42,443 nucleotides of DNA, from contig JAKSPE010000015.1 in the NCBI GenBank assembly GCA_024405015.1, positions 1 to 42,443 on the forward strand. Reading direction: 5' to 3'. The notes beneath the pieces are model-generated. The model ran no database searches. It was not told the DNA's origin and was given only the letters and a program-made list of their open reading frames with translations. Below are positions 16,589 to 24,787 of this stretch, in pieces (the first letter of the stretch is position 1; each line of letters opens with the position of its first letter). The DNA is from Sphaerochaetaceae bacterium (GTDB lineage: Bacteria > Spirochaetota > Spirochaetia > Sphaerochaetales > Sphaerochaetaceae). Made by a program: the position numbers and the translations under genes.

Positions 16589-17740
16589 ATGACATACGAT
16601 TTTGACACCATCGTCGACCGCAGAAACACAGGCTCCCTCAAATGGGACGTCAAGGACAACGAGCTTCCAATGTGGGTTGCTGACATGGATTTCCAGGCAG
16701 CCCCAGAAATCCGACAGGCCCTTGAAGAGCGCATGCGACATGGTGTCTTCGGCTACTCCATCATCCCAGAGGATTGGGAGAAAGCCTACATTTCCTGGTG
16801 GAAGAGGAGACACAACCTGGACATTGACCCAAGTTGGCTCACCTTCTGCACAGGTGTCGTACCAGCCATCTCATCGACGGTCAGAAAGCTGACCACCCCG
16901 AATGAGAACGTCCTCATCCAGACACCGGTCTACAACATCTTCTTCAACTCCATCATCAACAACGGTCGCAGGGTTCTGGAAAGTCCACTGGCCTATGACG
17001 GACAGAAATACTGCATTGACTTTGAGGCTTTGGAAGAGAAGCTTGCCGACCCACAGACCAGCCTGATGATTCTGTGCAATCCGCACAACCCTGTGGGACA
17101 GATCTGGGACAAGGAGACTCTTGCCAGAATCGGAGAGCTTTGCTGGAAGCACCATGTTGTGGTCCTTTCCGATGAGATTCACTGTGACATCACCGACCCA
17201 GGCAAGGAGTACATTCCATTTGCCTCCGTCTCCGAACATTGCAGAGAAAACAGCATCACCTGCATCGCCCCAACCAAGGCATTCAACATCGCAGGCCTGC
17301 AGACTGCAGCCATCATGGCTCCAAATGCAAATCTGCACCACAAGATCTGGAGAGCACTGAACACCGACGAGGTGGCAGAACCAAATGCCTTTGCAATCGC
17401 TGCAACAGTTGCCGCATTCAACAAGGGAGAAGCTTGGCTAGAGGAGCTTCGCCAGTATCTGTTCTCCAACAAGCAGATGGTTCTCAAGTTCTTCGAAAAG
17501 AACCTTCCACAGATCCACATCCTTCCATCCGAGGCCACTTACCTTCTTTGGCTGGACTGCTCAAAGATCACCGATGACACCAATGAGCTGACCGACAGGA
17601 TTCGCGAGAAGACTGGTCTCTACCTTTCTGCAGGCGAGCAGTTTGGCGGAAACGGAAAGCGCTTCATCCGCTTCAACATCGCTTGTCCAAAGGCAACTTT
17701 GGAAGATGGTCTTAACAGACTTCTGAAGGCCTTAAGCTGA
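16589..17740 (+). CDS. MalY/PatB family PLP-dependent aminotransferase / C-S lyase
   Basis: This 383-residue fold-type I PLP enzyme has the MalY/PatB pattern: MWVADMDF at 28-35, GVFGYS at 52-57, CNPHNPVG at 163-170, SDEIHCD at 194-200 and the PLP lysine K230 in APTKAFNIAGLQ. Family members cleave cystathionine or cysteine (beta C-S lyase), and some transfer amino groups. The substrate here is not determined. The ATG at 16589 follows GAGG by 6 bases, one base after the DUF3737 stop. No clear terminator follows; CTTAAG repeats at the stop are palindromic but lack a T-tract. Confidence 0.9.
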   Translation: MTYDFDTIVDRRNTGSLKWDVKDNELPMWVADMDFQAAPEIRQALEERMRHGVFGYSIIPEDWEKAYISWWKRRHNLDIDPSWLTFCTGVVPAISSTVRKLTTPNENVLIQTPVYNIFFNSIINNGRRVLESPLAYDGQKYCIDFEALEEKLADPQTSLMILCNPHNPVGQIWDKETLARIGELCWKHHVVVLSDEIHCDITDPGKEYIPFASVSEHCRENSITCIAPTKAFNIAGLQTAAIMAPNANLHHKIWRALNTDEVAEPNAFAIAATVAAFNKGEAWLEELRQYLFSNKQMVLKFFEKNLPQIHILPSEATYLLWLDCSKITDDTNELTDRIREKTGLYLSAGEQFGGNGKRFIRFNIACPKATLEDGLNRLLKALS

Positions 17741-17758
17741 ACTTAAGCGTAAAAATAT

Positions 17759-17938
17759 TCATTGTTTCTCAAAATAATCAGCATCGTTTCTGGAAAGAAG
17801 ATAGAGGTAGTACTGATTCATGCCATTCCCTTCCCGTTTGGAATGCTCTGCCAGCGACATGTGAAGACTCTTTGGAATGCGAATCTTATACTGTCCCGAG
17901 TAATCGTCAAGGGAAGACGGTTCTGGGATAGGTGTCAA
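17759..17938 (-). pseudogene. Truncated HicB-family antitoxin (C-terminal half)
   Basis: On the minus strand, a 59-codon frame right after the radC stop encodes PEPSSLDDYSGQYKIRIPKS and then LHMSLAEHSKREGNGMNQYY plus LYLLSRND. This matches the linker and the ribbon-helix-helix end of HicB antitoxins (normally about 110-130 residues). The N-terminal HicB domain is missing: upstream in frame a TGA interrupts within the radC end. Only a TTG at 17938, without a good ribosome site, could start it. No hicA toxin is nearby. It is most likely a deletion remnant, although a short DNA-binding protein read through coupling with radC is possible. Confidence 0.75.
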
Positions 17939-17940
17939 CT

Positions 17941-18639
17941 TCAGATGATCTGAAACTCACCCTGCTCCTTCATGGAGTGATACCCATCGGTTGAAAACAC
18001 AATGTGATCCAGCACCTCTATGCCCAAAAGCATTCCTGCCTTTCGGATGCGATAGGTCACTTCAAGGTCATCGGGACTTGGATCCAGATTTCCAGATGGA
18101 TGGTTATGGGCAATCACAATGGCGGTAGCCCTGTTTTTCAAGGGATCTGCGAACACCTCACGAGGGTGCACCAACGTGCGGTTCACCAAGCCTACGGTCA
18201 CGACACTGATACCCATCAGTTCATGTGCACCATTGAGCATCACGCAGAGAAAATGCTCCTGCATCCGATCTCCATAGTGGCGAATCAAATCGAATATCTG
18301 CTCTGGTGAGTTGCAAAACCGTCCGCGCCAGAAAGTCAGGCGCCTACCCAATTCAAGACAGGCACAGACAGAAGAGGCTTTGGCAAGTCCAAGGCCGGGG
18401 ATTGCCTTAAGGTCCTCGGTCGAGACCCCCTGCTCTCCCTTTTTGTCCACGACATCCAGAATGTCACTTGCGATATCCTGCACTGGTCGGCTTTGGCTAC
18501 CCGAGCCCAGGATTATGCACAGAAGCTCAATATCACTGACGCTTCTGGCACCAAGATTCTGAAGACGCTCTCGCGGACGTTTGTCCACCGGCATCTCCTT
18601 GATGGAGCGGTAATCGATTGTTCTGTTTTCGTACTTCAT
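17941..18639 (-). CDS. radC: RadC family JAB-domain protein
   Basis: This 232-residue cytoplasmic protein has a helix-hairpin-helix-like N-terminus (LSEGNL-type region near LKAIPGLGLAKASSV, about 82-96). A JAB1/MPN-type domain follows, with the metal motif HNHPSGNLDPSPDD near 176-189. RadC was once linked to DNA repair, but its function is unsettled. The ATG at 18639 is preceded by AGGAGG with a short 2-base spacing. It stands alone between the aro operon terminator and the HicB remnant. A dyad array lies 61-143 bases upstream of its start. Confidence 0.92.
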   Translation of the reverse strand: MKYENRTIDYRSIKEMPVDKRPRERLQNLGARSVSDIELLCIILGSGSQSRPVQDIASDILDVVDKKGEQGVSTEDLKAIPGLGLAKASSVCACLELGRRLTFWRGRFCNSPEQIFDLIRHYGDRMQEHFLCVMLNGAHELMGISVVTVGLVNRTLVHPREVFADPLKNRATAIVIAHNHPSGNLDPSPDDLEVTYRIRKAGMLLGIEVLDHIVFSTDGYHSMKEQGEFQII

Positions 18640-18699
18640 ACCCTCCTATACCAAGGAACTGTCGAAACCATTTTGTGAAATGGGCAAGAAGTCATAAGA

Positions 18700-18782
18700 T
18701 TTCACTTTTTTTCATGTTTTTTCGGGCTCTGCGAGTGAAACTTTCACTTCAAAACGCGCATTTTCGAAGGAAAAAAGTGAAA
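18700..18782. repeat. Dyad array B: two TTTCACT-N27-AGTGAAA units
   Basis: Units at 18700-18740 and 18742-18782 each begin TTTCACT and end AGTGAAA with exactly 27 bases between; the period is 42. The single base between the units creates the palindrome AGTGAAACTTTCACT (18734-18748). The outer arms extend to a 15-bp inverted repeat: GATTTCACTTTTTTTC (18698-18713) against GAAAAAAGTGAAATC (18770-18784), with one extra T. The array begins 18 bases past the aro operon terminator and lies upstream of radC. Confidence 0.8.
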
Positions 18783-18799
18783 TCATAGACAAAGCCCAA

Positions 18800-18830
18800 A
18801 TAAAAAGGAGGCCACTTTATAGCAGCCTCC
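18800..18830 (-). terminator. Terminator of the aro operon
   Basis: On the minus strand GGAGGC (18830-18825) pairs with GCCTCC (18812-18807) over a 12-base loop. TTTTTA follows. It lies 23 bases after the aroF stop and closes the eight-gene operon. Confidence 0.8.
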
Positions 18831-18852
18831 CTCAAGATCAGAGTCAATCCAA

Positions 18853-19881
18853 TCAGATCATATCAGCGATGTCGTAGATCAGTCTTTCAGACTTCTCCCA
18901 GCCAAGACATGGGTCTGTGATGGACTTGCCATAGCAACCTTCGCCAATCTTCTGGGCACCGTCTTCGATGTAGCTTTCAATCATGAAACCCTTGACCAGG
19001 TTCTTAATACTTCCATTGGATCTGCAGGAATTCAAAACATCCATGACGATTCTCGGCTGCTCAAGATACTTCTTGCCAGAGTTTGCGTGGTTTGCGTCAA
19101 CGATGACTGCAGGATTTGAAAGTGGCATGCTCTCATAGGCATTGCAGAGTCTCAGAAGGTCCTCATAGTGGTAGTTCGGATGGCTGACACCAAGTTTGTC
19201 TGTATAACCACGGAGAATGGCATGAGCCCATGGGTTACCCTGGGAATGAACAGCCCAGCCTCTGTAGATGAAGGAGTGCTTGCCCTGAGCAGCCTTGATG
19301 GCGTTCATCATGACAGAATAGTCACCACTAGTTGGATTTTTCATTCCAACTGGAACCTCAATTCCACTAGCTGTAAGTCTGTGTTGCTGGTCCTCGACTG
19401 ATCTTGCACCAACGGCAACATAACCCAGGATATCATCCAGATACTTATAGTTCTCTGTATAGAGCATCTCATCGGCAAAGATGAAACCAGTCTCTTCAAT
19501 GCCTCGCATGTGGATATGTCTTGTAGCGATGATTCCCTTAAAGACATCCGGCTTTCCGCTTGGATCTGGCTGGTGAAGAAGACCCTTGTAGCCCTCACCT
19601 GTTGTCCTTGGCTTTCCGGTGTAGATTCTTGGGACAAGCATAATCTTGTCCTTGACCTTCTCCTGAACCGGGACAAGTCTGTTCATGTAATCAAGGACGG
19701 AGTCCTCATTGTCTGCAGAACATGGTCCTATAATCAGAACAAGTTTATCAGATCTCCCCTCGAAAATAGCCTTAAGTTCAGCACGCTTCTTCTCTACAGT
19801 ATCGCTGATTTTGGATGTAACAGGATACTGCTCCTTGACCTCTGCAGGAATTGTCAGTTTTCTCTCAAATTCACAATTCAT
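18853..19881 (-). CDS. aroF: 3-deoxy-7-phosphoheptulonate (DAHP) synthase, class I
   Basis: This 342-residue enzyme condenses PEP and erythrose 4-phosphate, the entry step of the shikimate pathway. Class I (AroF/G/H-type) motifs are present: IGPCSADN at 51-58, LVPRIYTGKPRTT near 82-94, GARSVEDQQHR near 158-168, KNPTSGD near 181-187 and DANHANSGKK near 263-272. The isozyme type by feedback inhibitor (Phe, Tyr or Trp) cannot be assigned safely. It is the last gene of the aro operon, 23 bases after tyrA, with AGAGGA before the ATG at 19881. Placing the pathway entry enzyme last in an operon led by the branch enzyme pheA is unusual. Confidence 0.95.
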   Translation of the reverse strand: MNCEFERKLTIPAEVKEQYPVTSKISDTVEKKRAELKAIFEGRSDKLVLIIGPCSADNEDSVLDYMNRLVPVQEKVKDKIMLVPRIYTGKPRTTGEGYKGLLHQPDPSGKPDVFKGIIATRHIHMRGIEETGFIFADEMLYTENYKYLDDILGYVAVGARSVEDQQHRLTASGIEVPVGMKNPTSGDYSVMMNAIKAAQGKHSFIYRGWAVHSQGNPWAHAILRGYTDKLGVSHPNYHYEDLLRLCNAYESMPLSNPAVIVDANHANSGKKYLEQPRIVMDVLNSCRSNGSIKNLVKGFMIESYIEDGAQKIGEGCYGKSITDPCLGWEKSERLIYDIADMI

Positions 19882-19904
19882 ATATGTTTCCTCTCAAATC
19901 GTTC

Positions 19905-20762
19905 TCATTTCTTGTTAAACAATGCTCTGCGCTTTGTGGAAAGTATCATTTTTTCACAAAGGCCCTGTTTGTCGTCTTTCTCAAGCATTTCCTTGAGGGT
20001 ATTCATCTCATTGATGAAGTTGTCCATCTGTTCCAAAAGTGGCTGCTTGTTCATCAGAAACAGCTCACTCCACATCTTCTCGTTAATGTTTGCGATTCGT
20101 GTCAGGTCTCGGAAGGAGTCTCCTGTGTAGTCCACAAGGTGTGTGTTGTCGCTACAATCCATGAGAGCGACCGCAATCACGTGGGTCAGCTGGGAGACAA
20201 ATCCGATCATGTCGTCGTGCTCTTCCGGCGTCAGAACGGACACGCGGCGGAACCCCAGAAGTCTTCCCAGGTCCTTGCACCACTGAATGGCATTCTCGGT
20301 GTTCTTCTCGGTTGGTGTCACAATGTAGTTGGCATTGTGGAAAATGCCGTCATCACTGTTCTGGACACCATAGACCTCACGACCTGCCATCGGATGGGCG
20401 GCAATGAACTCGACATCCTCACGAAGGATGCTCTGCACATCGTAGACGATGCAGCTTTTGACACCAGTGACATCGGTGATGCGGATGCCATACTTGAAGT
20501 ACTGCTGGTTCTGCTCAATCCAAGGTTTGATGAGATGCGGGTACACGGCAAAGACAACGACATCAGCCTTGCGAATCAGCTGAGGGTTCGTCTCGGCAGA
20601 TCCCTCGTCGATGATCTCGTTCTCCAGGGCATAGCGGATGGACTCTGCATTGGTATCAATGGCCATGATGTGATAGCCGATTCTCTTCAGACCTCGGGCA
20701 TAGCCACCACCCATAAGTCCAAGTCCAACAATCAGAATGTTCTGTTTTGTAATCCAGCCCAT
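19905..20762 (-). CDS. tyrA: Prephenate dehydrogenase
   Basis: This 285-residue NAD(P)-dependent enzyme converts prephenate to 4-hydroxyphenylpyruvate for tyrosine. The Rossmann motif GLGLMGGG is at 13-20. The prephenate site segment AAHPMAGREVYG and the helical C-terminal dimer domain (LTHVIAVALMDCSDN) follow. There is no fused chorismate mutase or ACT domain, so feedback control at this protein is not evident. The ATG at 20762 lies 9 bases after AAGGAG; another at 20771 touches the ribosome site. Its start is one base beyond the aroA stop. Confidence 0.93.
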   Translation of the reverse strand: MGWITKQNILIVGLGLMGGGYARGLKRIGYHIMAIDTNAESIRYALENEIIDEGSAETNPQLIRKADVVVFAVYPHLIKPWIEQNQQYFKYGIRITDVTGVKSCIVYDVQSILREDVEFIAAHPMAGREVYGVQNSDDGIFHNANYIVTPTEKNTENAIQWCKDLGRLLGFRRVSVLTPEEHDDMIGFVSQLTHVIAVALMDCSDNTHLVDYTGDSFRDLTRIANINEKMWSELFLMNKQPLLEQMDNFINEMNTLKEMLEKDDKQGLCEKMILSTKRRALFNKK

Positions 20763-20763
20763 A

Positions 20764-21978
20764 TCATTCATCTCCTTCACGCTCAAACACGATTCCGAGT
20801 CTGGCGATTCTGTCAAAGTAGTCAGGAAGGCTCTTTCGCACAGCACCGATGCCGGAAAGCTGGCCTCCTGTCACCGTCATAAGTGTTGCCATGGACATGA
20901 CGATTCGATGGTCATTGTGTCCAAGGACAACCTGCGTCGGGTAGGACGGAACTCCGCCGCAGATTTCGATTCTGTTCTCTTCCTGCTTTGTCTGGATGCC
21001 GAACTTTGCAAACTCCGCACACATGACCTCACCGCGGTTGCTTTCCTTGATCTTGAGCCTTCGTGTTCCAGTAAACACTCCTCCGTTGTGGGTTGCGGCC
21101 ACAACAAAGAGAATCGGGCCAAGGTCAGGGCAATCGGAGATGTCCAACGTCGGACATCCCTGCTCCAGTTCGCGGAACATGCTCTGGTAGATCTTGTCGC
21201 CCTGAAGGCTGTCGACTCGAAGGCCTGTGACATCCACACAGCCACCCAAGGTGTTCAAGGCCTCGAAGAAGGCAGCGTTGGAATAGTCGCCTTCCACTGT
21301 TGTATCCTTTGCCTTGTAGCTCTGGTTTCCTGGAATGGAAAGAGTGTTCTCCGAGACCCAATGGGCATCGATGCCAAACTCCCTTTGCACCTGCAGTGTC
21401 ATGTCGATGTAAGGTCGGCTTTCCACGGACTGCGTCAGAACGATTGTGCTGTCAGAGTCCAAAAGAGGAAGCGCAAACAACAGACCAGTGATGAACTGAC
21501 TGCTGATATTTCCAGGGATCTCAAACGCCTGAGGCTTCAGTATGCCTTCCACCTCCACGCCGCCATTTACGTGCTCAAGGCAAATTCCCTGCGCATTGCA
21601 GATGTCCTCGTACACGGACAGAGGTCTTGTCATAAGGACCTCACTACCCTCAAATCGTGCACGGCTTGCGCTGAGCATGGCAAGCGGAATGAAGAACCGC
21701 AAGGTACTTCCGCTTTCGTTGCAGAAGAAGACACGCTTGGTATCCGATGCGGTTTTGGCACCGACACCTTCCACCTCAATGGTCGTGCCGTTGACGACAG
21801 CCTTGGCACCAAGCTGACCAATGCAGGCAAGCGTTGCCTTGATGTCCTGGGAAAGGTCAATGTTATAGATGATGCTCTTTCCTGTTGCAAGGGCCGCACA
21901 GATCAGATGTCTGTGTGCCATGCTCTTGGAAGGAGGCGCCACCATGGTTCCTTTTGCTTTGGATGGGAAGATTCTCAT
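20764..21978 (-). CDS. aroA: 3-phosphoshikimate 1-carboxyvinyltransferase (EPSP synthase)
   Basis: This 404-residue two-domain enzyme joins PEP and shikimate 3-phosphate. Substrate residues are in PSKSMAHR at 16-23 (K18, S19, R23), the NESGSTLRF segment near 95-103 matches the NAGTAMRP-like loop, DYSNAAFFEA near 240 holds the catalytic region, and KESNRGE near 320 the second PEP site. It is slightly shorter than E. coli AroA (427). The ATG overlaps the aroQ stop in an ATGA junction, so translation is coupled. The SGS form of the loop differs from the GNAGTA of many class I enzymes and may point to a class II-like type. Confidence 0.93.
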   Translation of the reverse strand: MRIFPSKAKGTMVAPPSKSMAHRHLICAALATGKSIIYNIDLSQDIKATLACIGQLGAKAVVNGTTIEVEGVGAKTASDTKRVFFCNESGSTLRFFIPLAMLSASRARFEGSEVLMTRPLSVYEDICNAQGICLEHVNGGVEVEGILKPQAFEIPGNISSQFITGLLFALPLLDSDSTIVLTQSVESRPYIDMTLQVQREFGIDAHWVSENTLSIPGNQSYKAKDTTVEGDYSNAAFFEALNTLGGCVDVTGLRVDSLQGDKIYQSMFRELEQGCPTLDISDCPDLGPILFVVAATHNGGVFTGTRRLKIKESNRGEVMCAEFAKFGIQTKQEENRIEICGGVPSYPTQVVLGHNDHRIVMSMATLMTVTGGQLSGIGAVRKSLPDYFDRIARLGIVFEREGDE

Positions 21979-22424
21979 TTCTTGGCACCATCCGGATTAT
22001 GGTTCTTGAGAAGATACTCAATACCCTCAGTGTAACCGGCGATTCCGTGTCCGGTGATGGTCTTGACGCAGGCATGACGGATGTAGCTGACCTGTCGGAA
22101 ATCCTCACGCTCTTCGACCTTGGAGATATGGACCTCCACGACAGGAAGGCCAACTGCCTTTGCGGCATCCAGGATGGCAATGCTGGTATGGGTGTAGGCA
22201 CCTGGGTTGATGACAATGCCATCGAACTTGCCGTAGCAGTCCTGGATGATGTCCACAAGGTCCCCTTCATGGTTGGACTGGAAAAGGTCAACCTCAACGC
22301 CGTTTGCAGCGCAGTAGTCCTTGATGTTCTGGAGCATGGTGGCATAGCTTTCTGAGCCATAGATGCCCGGCTCGCGGATTCCAAGCATATTGATGTTCGG
22401 TCCATTGATCACTCTGATTTTCAT
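21975..22424 (-). CDS. aroQ: 3-dehydroquinate dehydratase, type II
   Basis: This 149-residue flavodoxin-like dodecameric enzyme makes 3-dehydroshikimate. Motifs seen are GPNINMLG at 8-15, catalytic Y22 in GIYG, NHEG at 51-54, NPGAYTHTS at 73-81 and H99 in VEVHIS. It supplies the step done by AroD (type I) in enterobacteria. Both ends overlap neighbours by ATGA (aroE/K upstream, aroA downstream), with AGGAG 7 bases before the start at 22424. Confidence 0.96.
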   Translation of the reverse strand: MKIRVINGPNINMLGIREPGIYGSESYATMLQNIKDYCAANGVEVDLFQSNHEGDLVDIIQDCYGKFDGIVINPGAYTHTSIAILDAAKAVGLPVVEVHISKVEEREDFRQVSYIRHACVKTITGHGIAGYTEGIEYLLKNHNPDGAKK

Positions 22425-23656
22425 CTGACTGCTCCTTTGATCGTTTCAACGGTATGTTCCACATCGTTGTCGGAAACGATATGGTGGTCGGCTATCGCCT
22501 TGTAGATCGGATAGCGCTTTTCGTAGGTAGCCTTAAGCTTATCCAGGGAATTGGTGAGAGGTCGGTCTCCGGTTGGGACAATCATCTCCAGATTACGGTC
22601 AATGAAGAAGATCTCTCCATTGTTCTTCAGATGTCTCACATTCTCTTCCCGCAAAATCGCTCCACCACCTGTGGCAATGACGCAATGGGTCTTGCCGGCA
22701 ACATCGGCACAGACCTGCGCTTCGATATCGCGGAACGCCTGCTCTCCCTCCTGGGTGATGATTTCAGAAGGGGTTTTGCCTGTGCGGCTTACAATCTCCT
22801 CATCGGTATCGATGAACTGCATACCAAGGTCCTGAGAAAGACGCTTTCCGACGGTTGTCTTGCCACTTCCCGGCATGCCTGCCAGAACGATGTTGAGTTT
22901 CTGTCCGACCAGTTTTCGGTAGATGCGGTCACAGACATCCTGCTCAATCGGCTTTCCGAAGAAGAACTGGGCAGCGGCGATGGCCTGCTGGACCAGCATC
23001 AGAAGACCACCCTGTGCCTTGAGTCCTCGCTTTTGGGCATCCAGCACAAGACGTGAGCGCAGTGGGTTGTAAATGACATCGACAACACCTTCCAGTTTTG
23101 GGAAGTTGTCGATATCAATTGGACAGCCCTCAAGCTTCGGGAACATGCCACATGGGGTTGCATTCAGAATCACAGCGGCATCGCTATGCTCCTCGACAGC
23201 CTGCTGGTAGGAGACGCAGCCGTTTGCGGCACTGCGGCTGACAACGACGATCTCCCTTGCCTTCATGGCTTTGGAGACGGCAAGGGATGTCTTGCTGGTT
23301 CCACCGGTTCCAAGGATGAGAACCTTCTTGCCGCAGAGGTCCAATCCGGTTGAGAGGATCAGATTCTTCAGTCCGATGAAATCGGTGTTGTAACCGTACA
23401 GCACGCCATCCTTGTTGACGATGGTGTTGACCGATCCGATTTCCTTTGCCGCATCATCGATATAGTTCAGAAATGGCATAACCGTCTCTTTGTAAGGGAT
23501 CGTCACATTGATGCCCTTGAAGTCTTTGGCAATCATGAAAGCCGGGACATCTTCCCTAGGAATCTCATGGATCAGATATTCATAGTCACCTATCTGGTTA
23601 TGAACTTCCTTGGAAAAGCTGTGGCCAAGTTTCTCACCAATCAGTCCGTATTCCAT
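22421..23656 (-). CDS. aroE: Fused shikimate dehydrogenase-shikimate kinase (AroE-AroK)
   Basis: This 411-residue fusion carries two consecutive shikimate steps. The AroE half (about 1-250) has LGHSFSK at 10-16 (shikimate binding), NVTIPYKE with catalytic K56, NTDFIG with D92, NADP motif GTGGTSK at 116-122 and NPLRSRL near 197. The AroK half (about 253-411) has Walker A GMPGSGKT at 260-267, DTDEEI at 283-288, FRD near 311, GGGA near 330 and the RPLT lid near 365. Fusion lets 3-dehydroshikimate go to shikimate 3-phosphate on one chain. AAGGAAGG lies 5 bases before the ATG at 23656, 11 bases after the aroC stop. Confidence 0.95.
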   Translation of the reverse strand: MEYGLIGEKLGHSFSKEVHNQIGDYEYLIHEIPREDVPAFMIAKDFKGINVTIPYKETVMPFLNYIDDAAKEIGSVNTIVNKDGVLYGYNTDFIGLKNLILSTGLDLCGKKVLILGTGGTSKTSLAVSKAMKAREIVVVSRSAANGCVSYQQAVEEHSDAAVILNATPCGMFPKLEGCPIDIDNFPKLEGVVDVIYNPLRSRLVLDAQKRGLKAQGGLLMLVQQAIAAAQFFFGKPIEQDVCDRIYRKLVGQKLNIVLAGMPGSGKTTVGKRLSQDLGMQFIDTDEEIVSRTGKTPSEIITQEGEQAFRDIEAQVCADVAGKTHCVIATGGGAILREENVRHLKNNGEIFFIDRNLEMIVPTGDRPLTNSLDKLKATYEKRYPIYKAIADHHIVSDNDVEHTVETIKGAVR

Positions 23657-23667
23657 TGTTGCCTTCC

Positions 23668-24777
23668 TTATTTGGTGCTACCGAAGAAATCGGTTCCATA
23701 GCGACCAGCCAGTACGTCATAGACCACCAGAGCGGTCATGCTGTCAACGACAACCCTTGCACGGTGAATGATGGCAGGGTCATGTCGACCGACGATTTCA
23801 AGATCCGTCTCCGTACCGTTTGCGAAATCGATGGTCTGCTGTTTTCGATAGATGGATGGGGTTGGCTTGACAGCACAGCGGAACACCACAGGCATACCGT
23901 TTGTGATGCCGCCATTGACGCCACCATTGTTGTTGGTAAGGGTGACAACCTGGTCGCCGTCCATGCGCATGGCATCGTTGAACTGGCTGCCTCGGCCATT
24001 GACCAAATCAAAGCCTGCACCGAACTGCACACCCTTGACACCTGGAATGCTGAAAAGAGCATGGGACAGAAGGCTTTCCATGGAATCGAACCATGGCTCG
24101 CCAAGACCTGCAGGAAGTCCGACGACTGCGGTTTCAAGAACACCACCGACACTGTCGCTTTCTGCAGCAGCTGCCTCGATGGCACTTCTCATCTGCTCCT
24201 GCACACCATCCTGAAGAACGGCAAACGGAAGATCGTTGACTTTTGCGATCTGGCTGCGAAGTTCATTGATATCTGTTGCAAAAGCACTGTCCTTGACGTT
24301 AGCACAGGACTGCACATGGGAACCGATGACAATCCCCTTTCGTGCAAGCTCCGGAATCACCACACCGGCTGCGGCGACAAGGGCTGCGGTGATGCGTCCA
24401 CTGAAATGGCCGCCTCCACGATAGTCCTGAAAACCGTGGTACTTGCACTGTGCCGTGTAATCGGCGTGGCCAGGACGTGCGATAGTGGCCATCTTGGAAT
24501 AGTCCTTGCTGTGCTGGGATGCATTTGGAATCAGAATGCACAGTGCGGTTCCTGTGGTGTAACCGTTGAAGGCTCCGCTGACAATCTGAAATGGATCGGA
24601 CTCAACTCTTGCCGTTGAGATCTTGCCCGATGGGCGTCTGAGGTCAAGCTGATGGGCAATGAAGGCCTCATCCACCTTGATGCCAGGTGCAAGACCATCG
24701 ATCACAGCCCCGATATAAGGGCCATGGCTTTCTCCGAAAAGGGTTACCTGAATATTGTTTCCGATTGTGTTCTTCAT
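23668..24777 (-). CDS. aroC: Chorismate synthase
   Basis: This 369-residue FMN-dependent enzyme forms chorismate from EPSP. Family signatures are GESHGPYIGAVIDG near 15-28, RRPSGKISTARVESD near 47-61, GHADYTAQCKYH near 104-115, RGGGHFSGR near 121-129 and the C-terminal RHDPAIIHRA near 328-337. Full length. The ATG at 24777 lies 10 bases after the aroB stop, with GAGG 8 bases upstream. Flavin is needed in reduced form but is not consumed. Confidence 0.96.
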   Translation of the reverse strand: MKNTIGNNIQVTLFGESHGPYIGAVIDGLAPGIKVDEAFIAHQLDLRRPSGKISTARVESDPFQIVSGAFNGYTTGTALCILIPNASQHSKDYSKMATIARPGHADYTAQCKYHGFQDYRGGGHFSGRITAALVAAAGVVIPELARKGIVIGSHVQSCANVKDSAFATDINELRSQIAKVNDLPFAVLQDGVQEQMRSAIEAAAAESDSVGGVLETAVVGLPAGLGEPWFDSMESLLSHALFSIPGVKGVQFGAGFDLVNGRGSQFNDAMRMDGDQVVTLTNNNGGVNGGITNGMPVVFRCAVKPTPSIYRKQQTIDFANGTETDLEIVGRHDPAIIHRARVVVDSMTALVVYDVLAGRYGTDFFGSTK

Positions 24778-24787
24778 ACCTGCAACC

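Noticed and set aside
17720..17755. A terminator after the MalY/PatB gene from CTTAAG repeats
   Set aside because: The stem is only 6 bp, A/T-rich and lacks a T-tract on the plus strand.
20737..22035. A 432-codon open frame on the plus strand
   Set aside because: It is antisense to aroA and flanking genes and has no protein-like motifs; the aroA signatures on the other strand are clear.
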